Of a stretch of 24,809 nt of DNA, positions 1 to 11,678 are shown piece by piece. The notes under the pieces were generated by a model that worked only from the letters and a program-made list of their open reading frames with translations, searched no databases and was not told the DNA's origin. Location: positions 1-24,809 of the forward strand of contig CAJPVJ010000456.1 of NCBI GenBank assembly GCA_905397405.1, read 5' to 3'. A program made the translations under genes and the position numbers. How positions within the stretch are numbered: the stretch's first letter is position 1; each line of letters begins with the position of its first letter. The stretch comes from Oppiella nova (Eukaryota > Arthropoda > Arachnida > Sarcoptiformes > Oppiidae).

Positions 1-546
1 ATCAGGCATTTCGCGGGTACTGGTGTTGTGGGTAATGTGTGGCAAAAGTGAGCGCAAAATTTATTTAAATATTGACACTAATATTGGGCACAAATCCAAA
101 TGCAAACACTGATTAAGACTAGAAATACACTGCGAGAGACTCGAGAATAGTTTAAATTCATTATAATATTCAAGTGATTTGTAAAACAAAATTAATTAAA
201 AACTACACTCTGTTACAGTGCTATACTGTAGAATATTCACTATTTAAATGTATGCTTCATAATTGACTGGTATGGTAGGTATGGTATGGTGTGGTTGACT
301 GCATTTAATTGAATATAATTTGATTTAAAATTAAATTTTCGCCAAAACAACAAAATATAACTAAAGAAAAGACTTTTCAATAACCATTCAAAAAGACACA
401 CAAAAGCTATTCTCATTTTAATGAATTCAGTCATAAACATAACGATAATATTGCTTTTTTAATGCAAAACAAAATCAATACTTTGTTTCTCTACGAGTCG
501 AGTGATAGAGGAAATATACTTTATTTTTCTCATCATTTAATATAAA
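1..546 (+). repeat. Left arm of a 546-bp long inverted repeat
   Basis: This arm is the reverse complement of 7767-8312 with 7 mismatches and no gaps, about 98.7% identity by hand alignment. The outer end is cut by the window edge, so the arm may be longer. The inner match stops after AATATAAA at 546. It holds only a chance antisense frame at 240-440. It shows no transposase, no microsatellite end and no visible target-site duplication. Confidence 0.95.
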
Positions 547-2349
547 ATATTTAATTGTAATTATAATTATAATTATTTCGCTTTACATTAATTATATTCT
601 GTGCCGTGAATGCAATGAAAGTGCTTTTAATTACACACTATTTTTGATATAAACTGTTTGGAGATTGTTATTATTGTTATTAAAAGTATTTACCGAAAAA
701 AATTTCTTAAGATTTTTTACGACTGTTATATAATTAATCAATGCTTTTGTGTTGACGTGTATTATAGACACAAATATAGAAATAAAAGTTGTATTAAAAT
801 TGTGGACATTTTTATTTTGGATATTAAATGCAGTTTAGTTTTTGTTACGTAAGGGGTTTAAGATTTTTATTAAATTTTAATTTAAGCTAAAGTTATTTAG
901 GCGCAGAAAATATTATATTACTTTGATTTTTATGTTTGGCTTAAAATTATTTTTAATGCAGGAATTAAGTTAATCTGAAATGGGTTTGGGAAATGATTTT
1001 TTAATAATAAAATTAATGCTTAAAAGCATTTTGAGTTTTATATGTATTTATAATAAAATTTATTTCGAGAAAAATGTTTTTAATTCTTGAAATGTATAGA
1101 GAATTAAATGTATTTAAAGATAATTTTTGATACACTAATGAGAGCTATATTATAATGATTGTGAGCATTAGATATCATAATTTTATAAACATTTTATATA
1201 ATTTTTATAGTGTATAGATTTTATATATATGTGTAATTTATAAAAATAGATTTAATTGAGCCCTAAAATTAAGACATGTTTTTTTGGGTACACAATTAGA
1301 CACGAGTTTTGTGCCCAACAAATATACACTTACTGTATAAATGAAAAATGACTAAATCATGGCTTTAATACATCTCCCAAAATATATATAAATGTCTATA
1401 TATTTATGAAATTGGGTTTTCATATCGAGTTTAATGTGATTTTCTATCTTATATTTATAGTCAATTTTATTTCATATATAAAGAGATATGTGTTTAATAT
1501 CTTCAGGAGATCTTAGTTTAATAGATTTTTGTGTTGTTTTTGGTATCCATTTTTGAGACTCATTTGAATATTAACTCCTAATTTGAAGTAATGTTTTGTT
1601 GTTTTCATATTTAATTTTTGCTCATTTTTCATACTCCGCCGTGAATATTAATATTTAAATTATTTTGCATTTTGTTTTATTAAAAATTAAACTAATATTT
1701 TTTGGGTACGACTATAAAGCGCTGTACATAATAGCGAGTTTTAAATATATGGTATTATCTCTGGATATTATATTTTTTGTGTTTTTAAAAAATGCTTTGA
1801 AAAATGTTTGTCTGTTTTGTTGTCTGTTATTATGAGTTATGGTATGGATTTGTTACACAACACAAAAAGATAAGCCCTTTATATCCCATAGAAAAAGCTT
1901 AACATTGAATATTATATTGAAAAATGTGTTCAAAAAATGAGCAAAAGAGTGAAAAACAGGTTTTTTAAGAGTAAAAAATATATTGAAATCCATATTCTCT
2001 TTGGGCTGAAGAGTGGAGGAGAGACACAACCACTCGAAGTCATCGCTCATCTCAATATCATTTGAATAGTCTTTTTATGTCTGAAAATGTCTTTCAATCC
2101 TTTAGTTTTGAAGTTTTCTTTGCTTTTTTGTGTTACATATCTCTGGCGTGAAATCCAGAATTTGTCTGAATATTGATTTGCATGATTCCGATGCCATATA
2201 TTAATATATAACTGATGGCAAAGTTTTTTGTAGTGTTTTGTTTGAATGGGAAATATATACTCTTCTTCTTCTGTATTCTTCAACCATTTGTTCGCCGAAA
2301 ATATTATGCATTTTCTCTGAAGTATTTTCTTCGTTGAAGATTGCGATTG

Positions 2350-2478
2350 AATGTCACAAATGGTCTCAAAAACTCTTATGTATGATATTATTGGCAGAAT
2401 AGAAGTGATAGTAAAATAAGGGAATAATTTTTGTGCACAATATTTCTCAGTAGATCTAACTATTGGCAAGTTTTTCAT
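2350..2478 (+). repeat. Diverged dispersed repeat, copy 1
   Basis: It aligns in direct orientation with 3644-3770, roughly 75-80% identical by eye with a few small gaps. The shared core starts AATGTCACAAATGGTCTCAA, and both copies then carry AGTGATAGTAAA and a TAACTATT block. A CT tract follows about 10 bp later. The family is unknown to me. Confidence 0.75.
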
Positions 2479-2487
2479 CAATATATT

Positions 2488-2524
2488 TCTCTCTCTCTCT
2501 CTCTCTCCCTCCCTATCTCTCTCA
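2488..2524 (+). repeat. (CT)n tract
   Basis: Ten CT units, then CCTCCCTATCTCTCTC. It creates a serine/leucine-rich frame on + and an Arg/Glu-rich frame on -. Confidence 0.9.
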
Positions 2525-2828
2525 TTCACTCGCATTTCTCCCTCTATAGCAGTGGTTATACCAAACACTATGCACTTAATGCCAGAGCACTGGCAGATAT
2601 TATAGATATATTACAGAGAAAAGAACCAGTTTTGGTGATCGACCACTCTATCCATGTATTCACTCACTCACTACAGTATGTATGCCTCGACTACAGCCAT
2701 AAACCAGTGGATCCGATAGCGCAGGGCTGGGAAAGACTGGTATATCGATAATACATTGCCAGTCGTGGAGCTGAGTAGTCGTCAAACGAGAAAAAAGCCA
2801 TTTATATTACCAGTAGTTCTGGTCTATA

Positions 2829-2878
2829 CTCTCTCTCTCTCTCTCTCTCTCTCGAGAGAGAGAGAGAGAGAGAGAGAG
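2829..2878. repeat. Perfect 50-bp (CT)n-(GA)n palindrome
   Basis: A 25-base CT run meets a 25-base GA run with the centre between 2853 and 2854 (CTC|GAG). The two halves are exact reverse complements with no spacer, so either strand can fold on itself. The GA side continues as CCGGGGGAGAGAGAC. Confidence 0.97.
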
Positions 2879-3643
2879 ACCGGGGGAGAGAGACAGCACA
2901 TGAATGCCCTCCCGATGCGTGTCGACTCGTCCGTCGGGTTCCCTCTTTCTCTACACACATGCCATCCCTCCCATTCCCCCTTTATTTCTGGTCTCATATC
3001 AAAAACTCCAACAAAACATTTTTCAAGTGAAAAGAAATTTTTTAGCTTCAATTCCCCTCTCACTCACTCATACATACATACACTGTACGGATGGCCTGTC
3101 TATTGACTCCAACACACCAACCAAAAACAGTCAGTTCCCCATCCCATGCATCCCATGCCCAACAACAACACCACTGGCACAGGAGGAATGGCATGGCATG
3201 AGAGTGTAGCTTAAAAAATGACAGCCAGTATAAGCTATAAACACATTTCGAGCCAAACAAATGCCAAACCATTATAATAATGAAGGGCTCGGTTTGACGT
3301 TCAGATAAAATACGTTTGTTTTGTTTTTTATGGCTGTATTTGAAATGAAAATTGACATTTGGATTGACCATTAGGTTCAATGTATTATGCATTCAATACC
3401 CGTTTTCATATGCATTGGCAATTCATTGATCATTAAAAATATGTGCGGATAATAATTGGTATTTTTAATTGGTAATTGTTTGAATGGTTTATTTTTGGGT
3501 ATTGCTGGCTAAGAGATTGTCATTTGCGATACTGTCATAAAGTGTTGTTACTAGGCTCGGGGTATATGCACAGGCATTCCCATCCATTACACCGGCATAT
3601 ATTAGGGACCCATTAATAAAAGCACATTTGAATGCGAGCCGCG

Positions 3644-3770
3644 AATGTCACAAATGGTCTCAAATACACTTATGTCATGATATTTATTGCATAATACAAG
3701 TGATAGTAAAGTAACGCAGAATTGTGCTCAATATTCTTCAATAACTATAACTATTACAAAGTTTTCGTCT
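3644..3770 (+). repeat. Diverged dispersed repeat, copy 2
   Basis: Partner of 2350-2478, about 1.3 kb downstream in the same orientation. The 20-base start AATGTCACAAATGGTCTCAA is exact and the later sequence has drifted with indels. This suggests an old short interspersed element or an old segmental duplication. There is no coding potential. Confidence 0.75.
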
Positions 3771-3939
3771 ATAAGTTTTCATATTTGGTTTCCAATATAT
3801 GACTTATTCTGACGACTGGTTTCCAATGTATATCTCACTTCCAGTCTCTAATATTTGGCTCATATTTATTGCATCGTTGACTGAATTGTGTCATCAATGG
3901 TCTCATCCTTTGTTCGCTGTCTTTCTATTCAATATCACA

Positions 3940-3942
<3 letters not shown>

Positions 3943-3981
<39 letters not shown>
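3943..3981 (+). repeat. (GA)n microsatellite
   Basis: Uninterrupted alternating AG over 39 bases. Confidence 0.97.
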
Positions 3982-3983
<2 letters not shown>

Positions 3984-4869
3984 CATTGTCGACACGAATA
4001 CATTCGGGTCTCATTGAAATACCAGTGCATTCGCAGCACCAGTAGTCCATTGCTTATGGTGGTGCGACACACAATATGTTACTTTCAAATGCAATGTCTG
4101 TATAAACCCCTGCCATTCGAGTATTGCATTTACTTTCATTGAAAATCACTTTTTTATACAAAAAATTTCTTATTCTGTTTGAGTCACATATCCATTGCTA
4201 TACTAAACAAGTAATAGGTTTTGGTATTCGTCTGATGCCATCCACACCACAGTTAAGATACAGAGCACTCATTGAACTGCTTTACTGGCAATGGTATCGC
4301 TCTGGTAGAGGGACTGGTAGGCTATGGAATGGTGTGTTATCTCTCTTCACGACTTGTTTGCCAAAAACAAAATGACAAAAACATAAAAGTCTTTCGCTTC
4401 AAAGTGTCTTTGATTGCAATGACTTTGAAAATATCGCTCTAATGTCCTGTCGTTTGGCGTTTCCGTTCCCTTTCCTATCCCTTCGCACTAAACAATACTC
4501 TAAAAGGCATTCCTATTCACAGATTTTGGTGTTTTTATTATTGTTTTTATATATTTTGTGCAAAAAATGTGGCATTTTATGTGTGATTTGAAAGGATTTG
4601 CTGCGATGTGTCGTCTCTCATATCAACTCTCGATTATAAGTCGTGTAATACATGTCCCGCAGAAATGCTGGCATTTCTCGTTGCAAATGCTTTTTTGTCG
4701 CTTTCTTTACACAACTGAACAACAATTGCAAAGAGAAATAGTTTATTCATTTGTAGAAATGAATAGCTCTTTAGAAATGATGTGTAAAAAATTCATTCAT
4801 TATTTGTTGGGCTGTTTTTGGCTATTTTTCTTGTCGTGTATCCACTATTAGACATAAGTCTTGTGTGGA

Positions 4870-4893
4870 TCTCTCTCTCTCTCTCTCTCTCTC
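4870..4893 (+). repeat. (CT)n microsatellite
   Basis: Uninterrupted TC alternation over about 24 bases, ending in CCATCC. Confidence 0.95.
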
Positions 4894-7295
4894 CATCCGA
4901 GGCATCCTTTTATTGTTCGTATCATAAGAGAAAAGTTTGTTATTTTAATGTATTTTTTGTGTTCCAAAATGTTTTTTGTTGTAAAACTATTAGCCATTCT
5001 TTTAAGTATTTTTTGTGAAAATATTTCTATTTTAGTTTTGTTGTAATGTTTTATACCCACAACTATGTCTGGAATTTTATATAAGTTATAAGTTATTATA
5101 TGTTTTTATAGTATTTAATAGTTTTGCTTTTGTGTCCACTATTTTGGCTAAAATTGAGTGAAAAGTTTTGTTAGTTTTTGAGTGTTTTGTTGTTTTTATA
5201 AAATAAAAGTTTGAATGAAATATTAGGAGAAAAGGATGAAATAAATTATAGTTTTGTGTAAATTTTATTCAGCATAAGGATTGATAGCAATAATGATTTT
5301 TATGATTCATAATTTGTTGGCGTTTTATGTTTGTATTTCGTATTTCCCTTTTTGATGACTGAAAATATATAACTTATAAAATACATAATATAAAGTTGAT
5401 TTGCGAGATTAAAAAACTAGTCTTAAAATTCAAGTTTTTTAATTTTTTGCTTTTTTGTTTGGCGTATAACTTATATATTTTGTGGTCGTGTTGTGTATTT
5501 AATTTTGATACCCATTTCGCTGTCAAATCGAGAGCATCGACACCAAGAAAGAAGTAAACGATAAGAAAATTTCGTATAAATTGTGTTTGAATTATAATTT
5601 TTGCCAAAATATATGGGAAAGAGTTGTTGAATATTAGAGGGACTGGAGATTTGGAGGAGATTTTGGTGACCTTTTTTGTGTGAAACATACATATATTTTT
5701 TGGTGTCATATAATATCTCTCTGACAGTCGAGGTTTTATTTATAACATAAACTCTGCAAAACTGTTTTAATCCTAAAAATTGCGAAAATTTATAATATTT
5801 TTTTTTCTGAAATGCATTTTATTTTATTTTACAGCAAACTTTACTCTTTTTATTATCTCTCGTTTTATATTTTTGTTTATTTTGTCGAGAGTTTTAATAT
5901 GAAATGCATTTGAGTTTTGTTGAGTGTATATATTGTTGAGTTTATGGCAAATATTCTTTGAGACCAAATAGATATTCTGTTATCTGGAGTGCAATTCATA
6001 TCGTTTTATATATTTGCTATATATTTAATATATTTAATATATAAGTGTGTTTTTTATAGAATTATATTTTTTCTATACTTATAATCAGTTTTGATGGTTA
6101 TCTCTATTATTGAATTTTTGTCTCATATTTACGACTCCATATTATGAGATACACTTATATTTCGCTATAAATCTAACGATTTTTATCTAAAATATAATAA
6201 TATTAATAAAAATATAGTTTTTTATTCAATACATGCCCTAACCATTGGATACCATAGTTTAAGTTACGACAGGTCTGGCGTATATAACTTGCAGTGAAAA
6301 AAATAGTTATAAGAGTTTGGGATTACATTCCTATCCCTAAAAACTCAATTGAATTACATTTTTTCGTTACAGAGTCTTACGTAACATTTTGTAAGAAATA
6401 TTCACTTTAATTATATTTTTGGATTTTCTATGGATTAGATTTAGTTTGCGCTTCAATTTAGTATATATATCGTCGTTGTATTCATTACGCGATAATATTT
6501 AATATAAGAAAATATTTTCTTTAATTCGTTTAGACGTTAAGAGAAAATTGAATTTTTTTGTCTCTTTTTTCTTCCCTCTTATCCCTAATATTCGCGTATT
6601 TTTACGACTTTTTTGTGCTGTCTTTCATTAATTATTTTGTTGTTATATTAGATTGAATTCTCTCTCGTCTTATATATTATTTTGATATTAATTTCTCGTT
6701 TGCCAACAAAATTCTCGTCCATTTCTATCGCTCTCTCTATCTATATGTGTGTGGAGGCGATGGCTATAAATATAAGTTATATTATATTTGCTGTAGTTTT
6801 GGTGAAAATATTTTTCTCATTCGCGAAATCACGTGAGTTGTAGAGGAAAAGTATTGTTTGAATTCTGGTCTCAAATATCAGTTTCAGGTTTTAATTTTCT
6901 GCTCGAGTTTTTGGTCGTTATCTACGAGTTTAGTATTAAAACTGGAGATCAGTTTTCTCTCTCGAAAACTCTTTTCCACTCGTTTAGCGAGAAATATATG
7001 TACGCAAAGGGTTGGACATCATCTGCCCAGGGGTTTGCGTATTAATATCTGTCCCCTTATGTCATGTGTTTCTAAATAGATGGTAAGATTTCATAAGAAA
7101 TATGAGTCTTTAGTGCCATTTTTTATGCGCAAGAATTTCTGGACAATTACTCCGCTCTCGTAATCATTAAAAATAAATTTTGATAATTATTTTGAACAGA
7201 ATTCTTGGTAAACAATTGAGAGAAAAAGTTTTGCCCAAACATGACATCCCTTGAGCGCTGGCTGTGTCTGCACTCGACTGATAATAACTTTTAGT

Positions 7296-7299
<4 letters not shown>

Positions 7300-7334
<35 letters not shown>

Positions 7335-7352
7335 CTCACTCACTCACACAAA
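7300..7352 (+). repeat. (CT)n followed by CA/CACT repeats
   Basis: A pure CT run to about 7327 grades into CACACACACTCACTCACTCACACAA-type repeats, a compound microsatellite. Confidence 0.92.
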
Positions 7353-7416
7353 CACAGCGAAAATTTTCGACATCTATTTGTGTACACTTTTATGCAAATA
7401 TTGATGTCATTTGTCG

Positions 7417-7436
7417 TCTCTCTCTCTCTCTCTCTC
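7417..7436 (+). repeat. (CT)n microsatellite
   Basis: Twenty bases of TC alternation, 65 bp after the previous tract. Confidence 0.93.
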
Positions 7437-7766
7437 ACCCGCACTAACTGACTATAAGTATAGTTTAGTTCGTGTCCTTTCATTTCAATTCATTTCATAT
7501 TAAATCAATATTTGACGTCAAACTAAAACTCGCAGTTATATATGATGAACCACTCGTTCAATTCAAATGAGTTGTTATTTTGCTCCTAATCTAATGTTTA
7601 TTTAATAAAAATAGGCAAAACTTTTTTATGTGACCAAAATATTGCGATCACAAATTGATTTTATGGATATATTTTCGAAAACCACTTAAAACTTTTTCCT
7701 ATGTTTACTGTTTACTGGCGTTCATAATATGAAGTTTGCGAAAATGTCACTTATTTTTTAAATACA

Positions 7767-8312
7767 TTTATATTAAATGATGAGAAAAATAAAGTATATT
7801 TCCTCTATCACTCGACTCGTAGAGAAACAAAGTATTGATTTTGTTTTGCATTAAAAAAGCAATATTATCGTTATGTTTATGACTGAATTCATTGAAATGA
7901 GAATAGCTTTTGTGTGTCTTTTTGAATGATAATTGAAAAGTCTTTTCTTTAGTTATATTTTGTTGTTTTGGCGAAAATTTAATTTTAAATCAAATTATAT
8001 TCAATTAAATGCAGTCAACCACACCATACCATACCTACCATACCAGTCAGTTATGAAGCATACATTTAAATAGTGAATATTTTACAGTATAGCACTGTAA
8101 CAGAGTGTGGTTTTTAATTAATTTTGTTTTACAAATCACTTGAATATTATAATGAATTTAAACTATTCTCGAGTCTCTCGCAGTTTATTTCTAGTCTTAA
8201 TCAGTGTTTGCATTTGGATTTGTGCCCAATATTAGTGTCAATATTTAAATAAATTTTGCGCTCACTTTTGCCACACATTACCCACAACACCAGTACCCGC
8301 GAAATGCCTGAT
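7767..8312 (-). repeat. Right arm of the 546-bp long inverted repeat
   Basis: This is the reverse-complement partner of 1-546. The match runs from TTTATATTAAATGATG to GCGAAATGCCTGAT. The sequence continues directly into ATACGGTACT and a GTAAGT at 8323. The equal length of the arms and the absence of indels point to recent duplication, ongoing gene conversion, or an assembly or amplification fold-back. Confidence 0.95.
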
Positions 8313-8732
8313 ATACGGTACTGTAAGTATTAATTATAATTATACATATCCGACAGAAATTTTTCGCAAACTTTTGTTTATTGACAGAAATAAATATAAT
8401 AAAGTTGTATTTATTCAAACAGTTGTAGTGTTATATTGGCAAAGATTTTTGCTGTCGATACTGTTTATGGTGTTTATATTGTGTCGTGTTTTTGTACATT
8501 TTTTCCATAATATATGTGATATTTCACTGCCGTTTTGTGTTTTGCAATCAATTTCATTTGCATTGAAATAATATGTTATTTTCTGTGTTTATATTAAAAT
8601 ATATTAAAAGCACTTAAAACTATAGACGACATATGGCAGTGGAAAACGGATTTCTGTGCCTATTTATAAATAATATATACGATTTGTTTAGAAATTCTGT
8701 GTTTTTATTTTGATTGCATTCTTGTTTTGCAA

Positions 8733-8736
<4 letters not shown>

Positions 8737-8770
<34 letters not shown>
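8737..8770 (+). repeat. (GA)n microsatellite
   Basis: Seventeen uninterrupted GA units. Confidence 0.97.
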
Positions 8771-8775
<5 letters not shown>

Positions 8776-9558
8776 TGATTAGTTTTCTCTCATTCTCTAT
8801 CTATATTCCTCTAAGTCTTCTGATCTTCTGATGTGTTTTTGTATGCAATTTGTGATGAGATTTGTCTCTCAAGAGCTAAGAGGGAGAGTAGGGTTTACTC
8901 ATCCATGAGATGCCAAACACACAAAAAACGTGATCACATCTAAAGGAGAAATTCTGTACATTCTGTAGACTCACAATATTGTAGTGAATATTCTGTGCAT
9001 TTGTGTAATACTTACTGTCTCTGAAGTAATCGTTGAAAAACATCTTGTTTTTAAATGCGAGCAAAGAGTTATTAACAGAGTTTTTACGGGAAATATATTT
9101 TTGTATATAATTTAATGTCTTATTAGAGACGCATAGCTCTGAACAATGAATAGCAACGTGTATTGTGTCTTGAAATGACATTTTTCTAGAAAATTATTTT
9201 TTGCTTAATTTAAAAGTCTTTTTATTTCGTTGTATTGTTGCTGTCGTTCCCAAACATACATGTCTTTGGCATGTATTGCCGTATATAACGACTATTACTC
9301 ATACCTTAATGGGAGAGTAAGTTATTATTAAATAATGGAAAGTAAAGTGAAATTGTTTTTAAGTCTCCAAAACACTATTCTGTGCCCTAATTATGAAGAA
9401 ATGTTTTGTAGTTTTGGCGCTCGCTTTGCATTGTTGTACTCCCTTTGGGATTGGATTTTAGTTTTTCTAGCAGTACTGAGAAAGTACTGTATTTTTGTTT
9501 TTCTATCGATATTGGCTGAGCCATTAGATGAGCAGACATTAGTGTAAAACAAAACAGG

Positions 9559-9561
<3 letters not shown>

Positions 9562-9603
<42 letters not shown>
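9562..9603 (+). repeat. (GA)n microsatellite
   Basis: Twenty-one uninterrupted GA units, the longest pure run in the window. Confidence 0.97.
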
Positions 9604-9606
<3 letters not shown>

Positions 9607-10567
9607 CTAGTCTTTAGTCTTTATTTATAATTTTGTTCATTAGTTTTTGCATGTTTTTGGTCTAATTTCTAGCATTACATGAGCTGTTGTTAGTGTTAGT
9701 ACTACAACACAAACTGCAGTCGTCTTCTGATCTCTCGATTTCAATGCCAACTCTAAGACACAAATGTGTTTCACTTAATGGGCTTTACATATGATTTAAT
9801 GGCATCTCATTCGCACATCTCTCTCATCTCTTCTCTCTTTTTGCTCTCCCAATACATCTCTCCGACTGAGAAATGTTAGCAAAAATAGTATATATAACTC
9901 ATGTGAAGAATACTACTCTCTATTTTGGATGCCTTTTGATGTAATACCGGCCCAGAAATCTAATGTCTTAAAGTGATGTTTCAATAATTTTTGCCTTTAT
10001 TTCTTATATTGTACTCTATTCTCAGAAACCATTTTCTCAAAGTGTATTTAAATCCTCTTTTTGCCTATTGTTTTGTTTTATATATCGCTAAGACTTTTGG
10101 CGTTTTTTATTTGTTTGAAAGTCTTTGTCGATAATCTCAAGACTCGTATTCAAATAATCTTTTCATATAATAAAATAAGTCTTAAATATATTTTTCTCTT
10201 ATTGTTATTGAAATGTGTACGAAATAAAGGCTCATTTATATAGTCCCTGGCAATGTTTGCCATAATTTTTTGTTATTCGCTTTTTTCGCTCTCAATGTTT
10301 GTTTGAGTTTTGATTTTTCGCGAACTTCGACGAAATTGCATAGAGATGTGAACAGAGGCTATAAAAGTAGTGATCATTTTATTTATTAAATCCAAATCTA
10401 TGTTTTCCCATTGCATTAGTATTTACTCTCACTTTATATGCATTGCTTTTTCTGGTCGACACACATATAGTATGTTATATTGTTTTGCATTCGTATAGAT
10501 ATTTGTTGTATAAAAGATTTATTGCCAGTTATTGGACTCAATCCAACTTTATTTGATTGGATTTGTG

Positions 10568-10608
10568 CTCTCTTTCTCTCTCTCTCCTCTGTCTCTCTCA
10601 TTCTCTCT
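10568..10608 (+). repeat. Imperfect CT-rich tract
   Basis: CT units interrupted by TTT, CCT, GT and ATT. Almost purely pyrimidine on +. Confidence 0.85.
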
Positions 10609-10742
10609 GTACTCTAGCCATCCATTCATTGGTCCATATATTGTAAAACTGTGTCTTTCTCTATCACTTCACTTATTACTTGTGTGTTCTTTACTCCAGA
10701 AGAATATTCTCTCTATTGATAGGACTACTACTCATCTATAGA

Positions 10743-10810
10743 TTTCTCTCTCCCATACCCTTCCCTTCCCCTCTCTCTTTCACATCTCTCTCTCTCTCTC
10801 TCCCTCCCAT
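10743..10810 (+). repeat. Imperfect CT-rich tract
   Basis: About 65 bases of pyrimidine-rich sequence with CCTTCCC blocks and a pure CT run near 10786-10802. Confidence 0.88.
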
Positions 10811-10998
10811 CCCTTGAATTTCCTCTCAGTTCACTATATTTTGATTTTTGAATTGATTTTTCCATTCTTTCGATTTTCCCTTTTATTTGTTTGTAATATA
10901 AAAATATTTTTATTGATTGACTCAAACTCCCAAACCAACGCCTTTTGCACAACTATTTTCTATCTATGGATTTAATTTTATTTTATTGAATATAATGT

Positions 10999-11026
<28 letters not shown>
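10999..11026 (+). repeat. (CT)n microsatellite followed by CGCAG
   Basis: Fourteen TC units directly before GCAG at 11027-11030. The combination mimics a strong 3' splice site. All three frames downstream stop quickly, so I do not call a coding exon. Confidence 0.95.
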
Positions 11027-11029
<3 letters not shown>

Positions 11030-11640
11030 GCGACAATAAATGAAAATAAGTTTCTTTTCTCTATATTTTTATTTGATTTTTCTCTCGCTATCTATTGATT
11101 TGAAGTATTTCTAAGACAGTATTTGATCTCAACTTTCGATTGATTTTCAATAATAAAAATAAATAAAACTTTCACAAAATTTCTTGCCATTACTATATAT
11201 TTTGTGCTGAAGTTTGCCGTTTATTCTCATTCTCGTGCGTAATGTCTACCGAAAAAATATTGTATATAATAAGCAAATTTGGTATAATTTAATAGATTTA
11301 TTTTTGGCATTTTATTTTTCATATATTTATACTTTTTTATGGCAACTAATGATGGGAAGGGATGGAGGAATGACTGGCTTTTAAAACGATATGTATAGCT
11401 ACTAAAACAAATTATTCGTACATTTAATGACTTTAAGTTTGACTGGATTTTAGTTAATGTTTTCTCTCATTTCGGTATAAAATATATAGATTTTTGTACT
11501 TAAGACTAGCGATAGAGAAGTCTGGCCTTTATTTTCGCTCTGTATTTAAATTGAGTTAATTTTCTGTTCAAACAAAAAACATAAAACTCAAACACAAATA
11601 AAAAACTACACAATTTTCTAATGGATTTTCTTTATTATTA

Positions 11641-11678
11641 TTCTCTCTCTCTCTCCCCCTCCCTCTCTCTCTCTCTCA
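11641..11678 (+). repeat. (CT)n tract with C-rich interruption
   Basis: CT run, CCCCCTCCC interruption, then a second CT run; pyrimidine only. Confidence 0.93.

Larger units (their letters stand above)
547..7766. other. AT-rich non-coding loop between the inverted-repeat arms
   Basis: About 7.2 kb of AT-rich DNA. Every ORF is short, and the peptides are low-complexity (Leu/Ser or Arg/Glu alternation from CT/GA tracts) or unrecognisable; the longest, antisense 2047-2568, has no domain I know. Within it I see the diverged direct repeat, the CT/GA tracts listed separately, and long T-rich runs (about 900-1850 and 4900-6700). I see no RRM1-like coding, transposase, reverse transcriptase or RNA gene. 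It probably lies in the first spen intron or the 5' flank. Confidence 0.7.

Noticed and set aside
2047-2568. Antisense 173-residue ORF, the longest in the non-coding half
   Set aside because: Its N-terminal part is the reverse of a CT tract (Arg/Glu alternation), the rest matches no family I know, and part of it covers the diverged direct repeat. Composition equals the surrounding AT-rich DNA.
2690-2760. tRNA-like or small RNA gene near 2700-2750
   Set aside because: I found no B-box (GGTTCGAATCC type), no cloverleaf arms and no oligo-T terminator in the right place.
1-8312. An autonomous transposon or virus-like element bounded by the long inverted repeats
   Set aside because: The 7.2-kb interior has no transposase, integrase, polymerase or capsid-like coding and no visible flanking duplication. 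The outer left flank is missing, so only the repeat itself can be claimed.
8301-8322. Coding exon ATGCCTGATATACGGTACT joined to the exon at 12540
   Set aside because: The ATG frame ends one base into a codon while the 12540 exon needs two carried bases. In the joined frame a stop follows within about 17 codons, and the frame that fits the phase contains an in-frame TGA.
11027-11070. Strong acceptor-like (CT)n-CGCAG suggesting an exon at 11031
   Set aside because: The pyrimidine run is a microsatellite, the frames stop quickly, and the AT-rich composition does not change as it does at real exons here.
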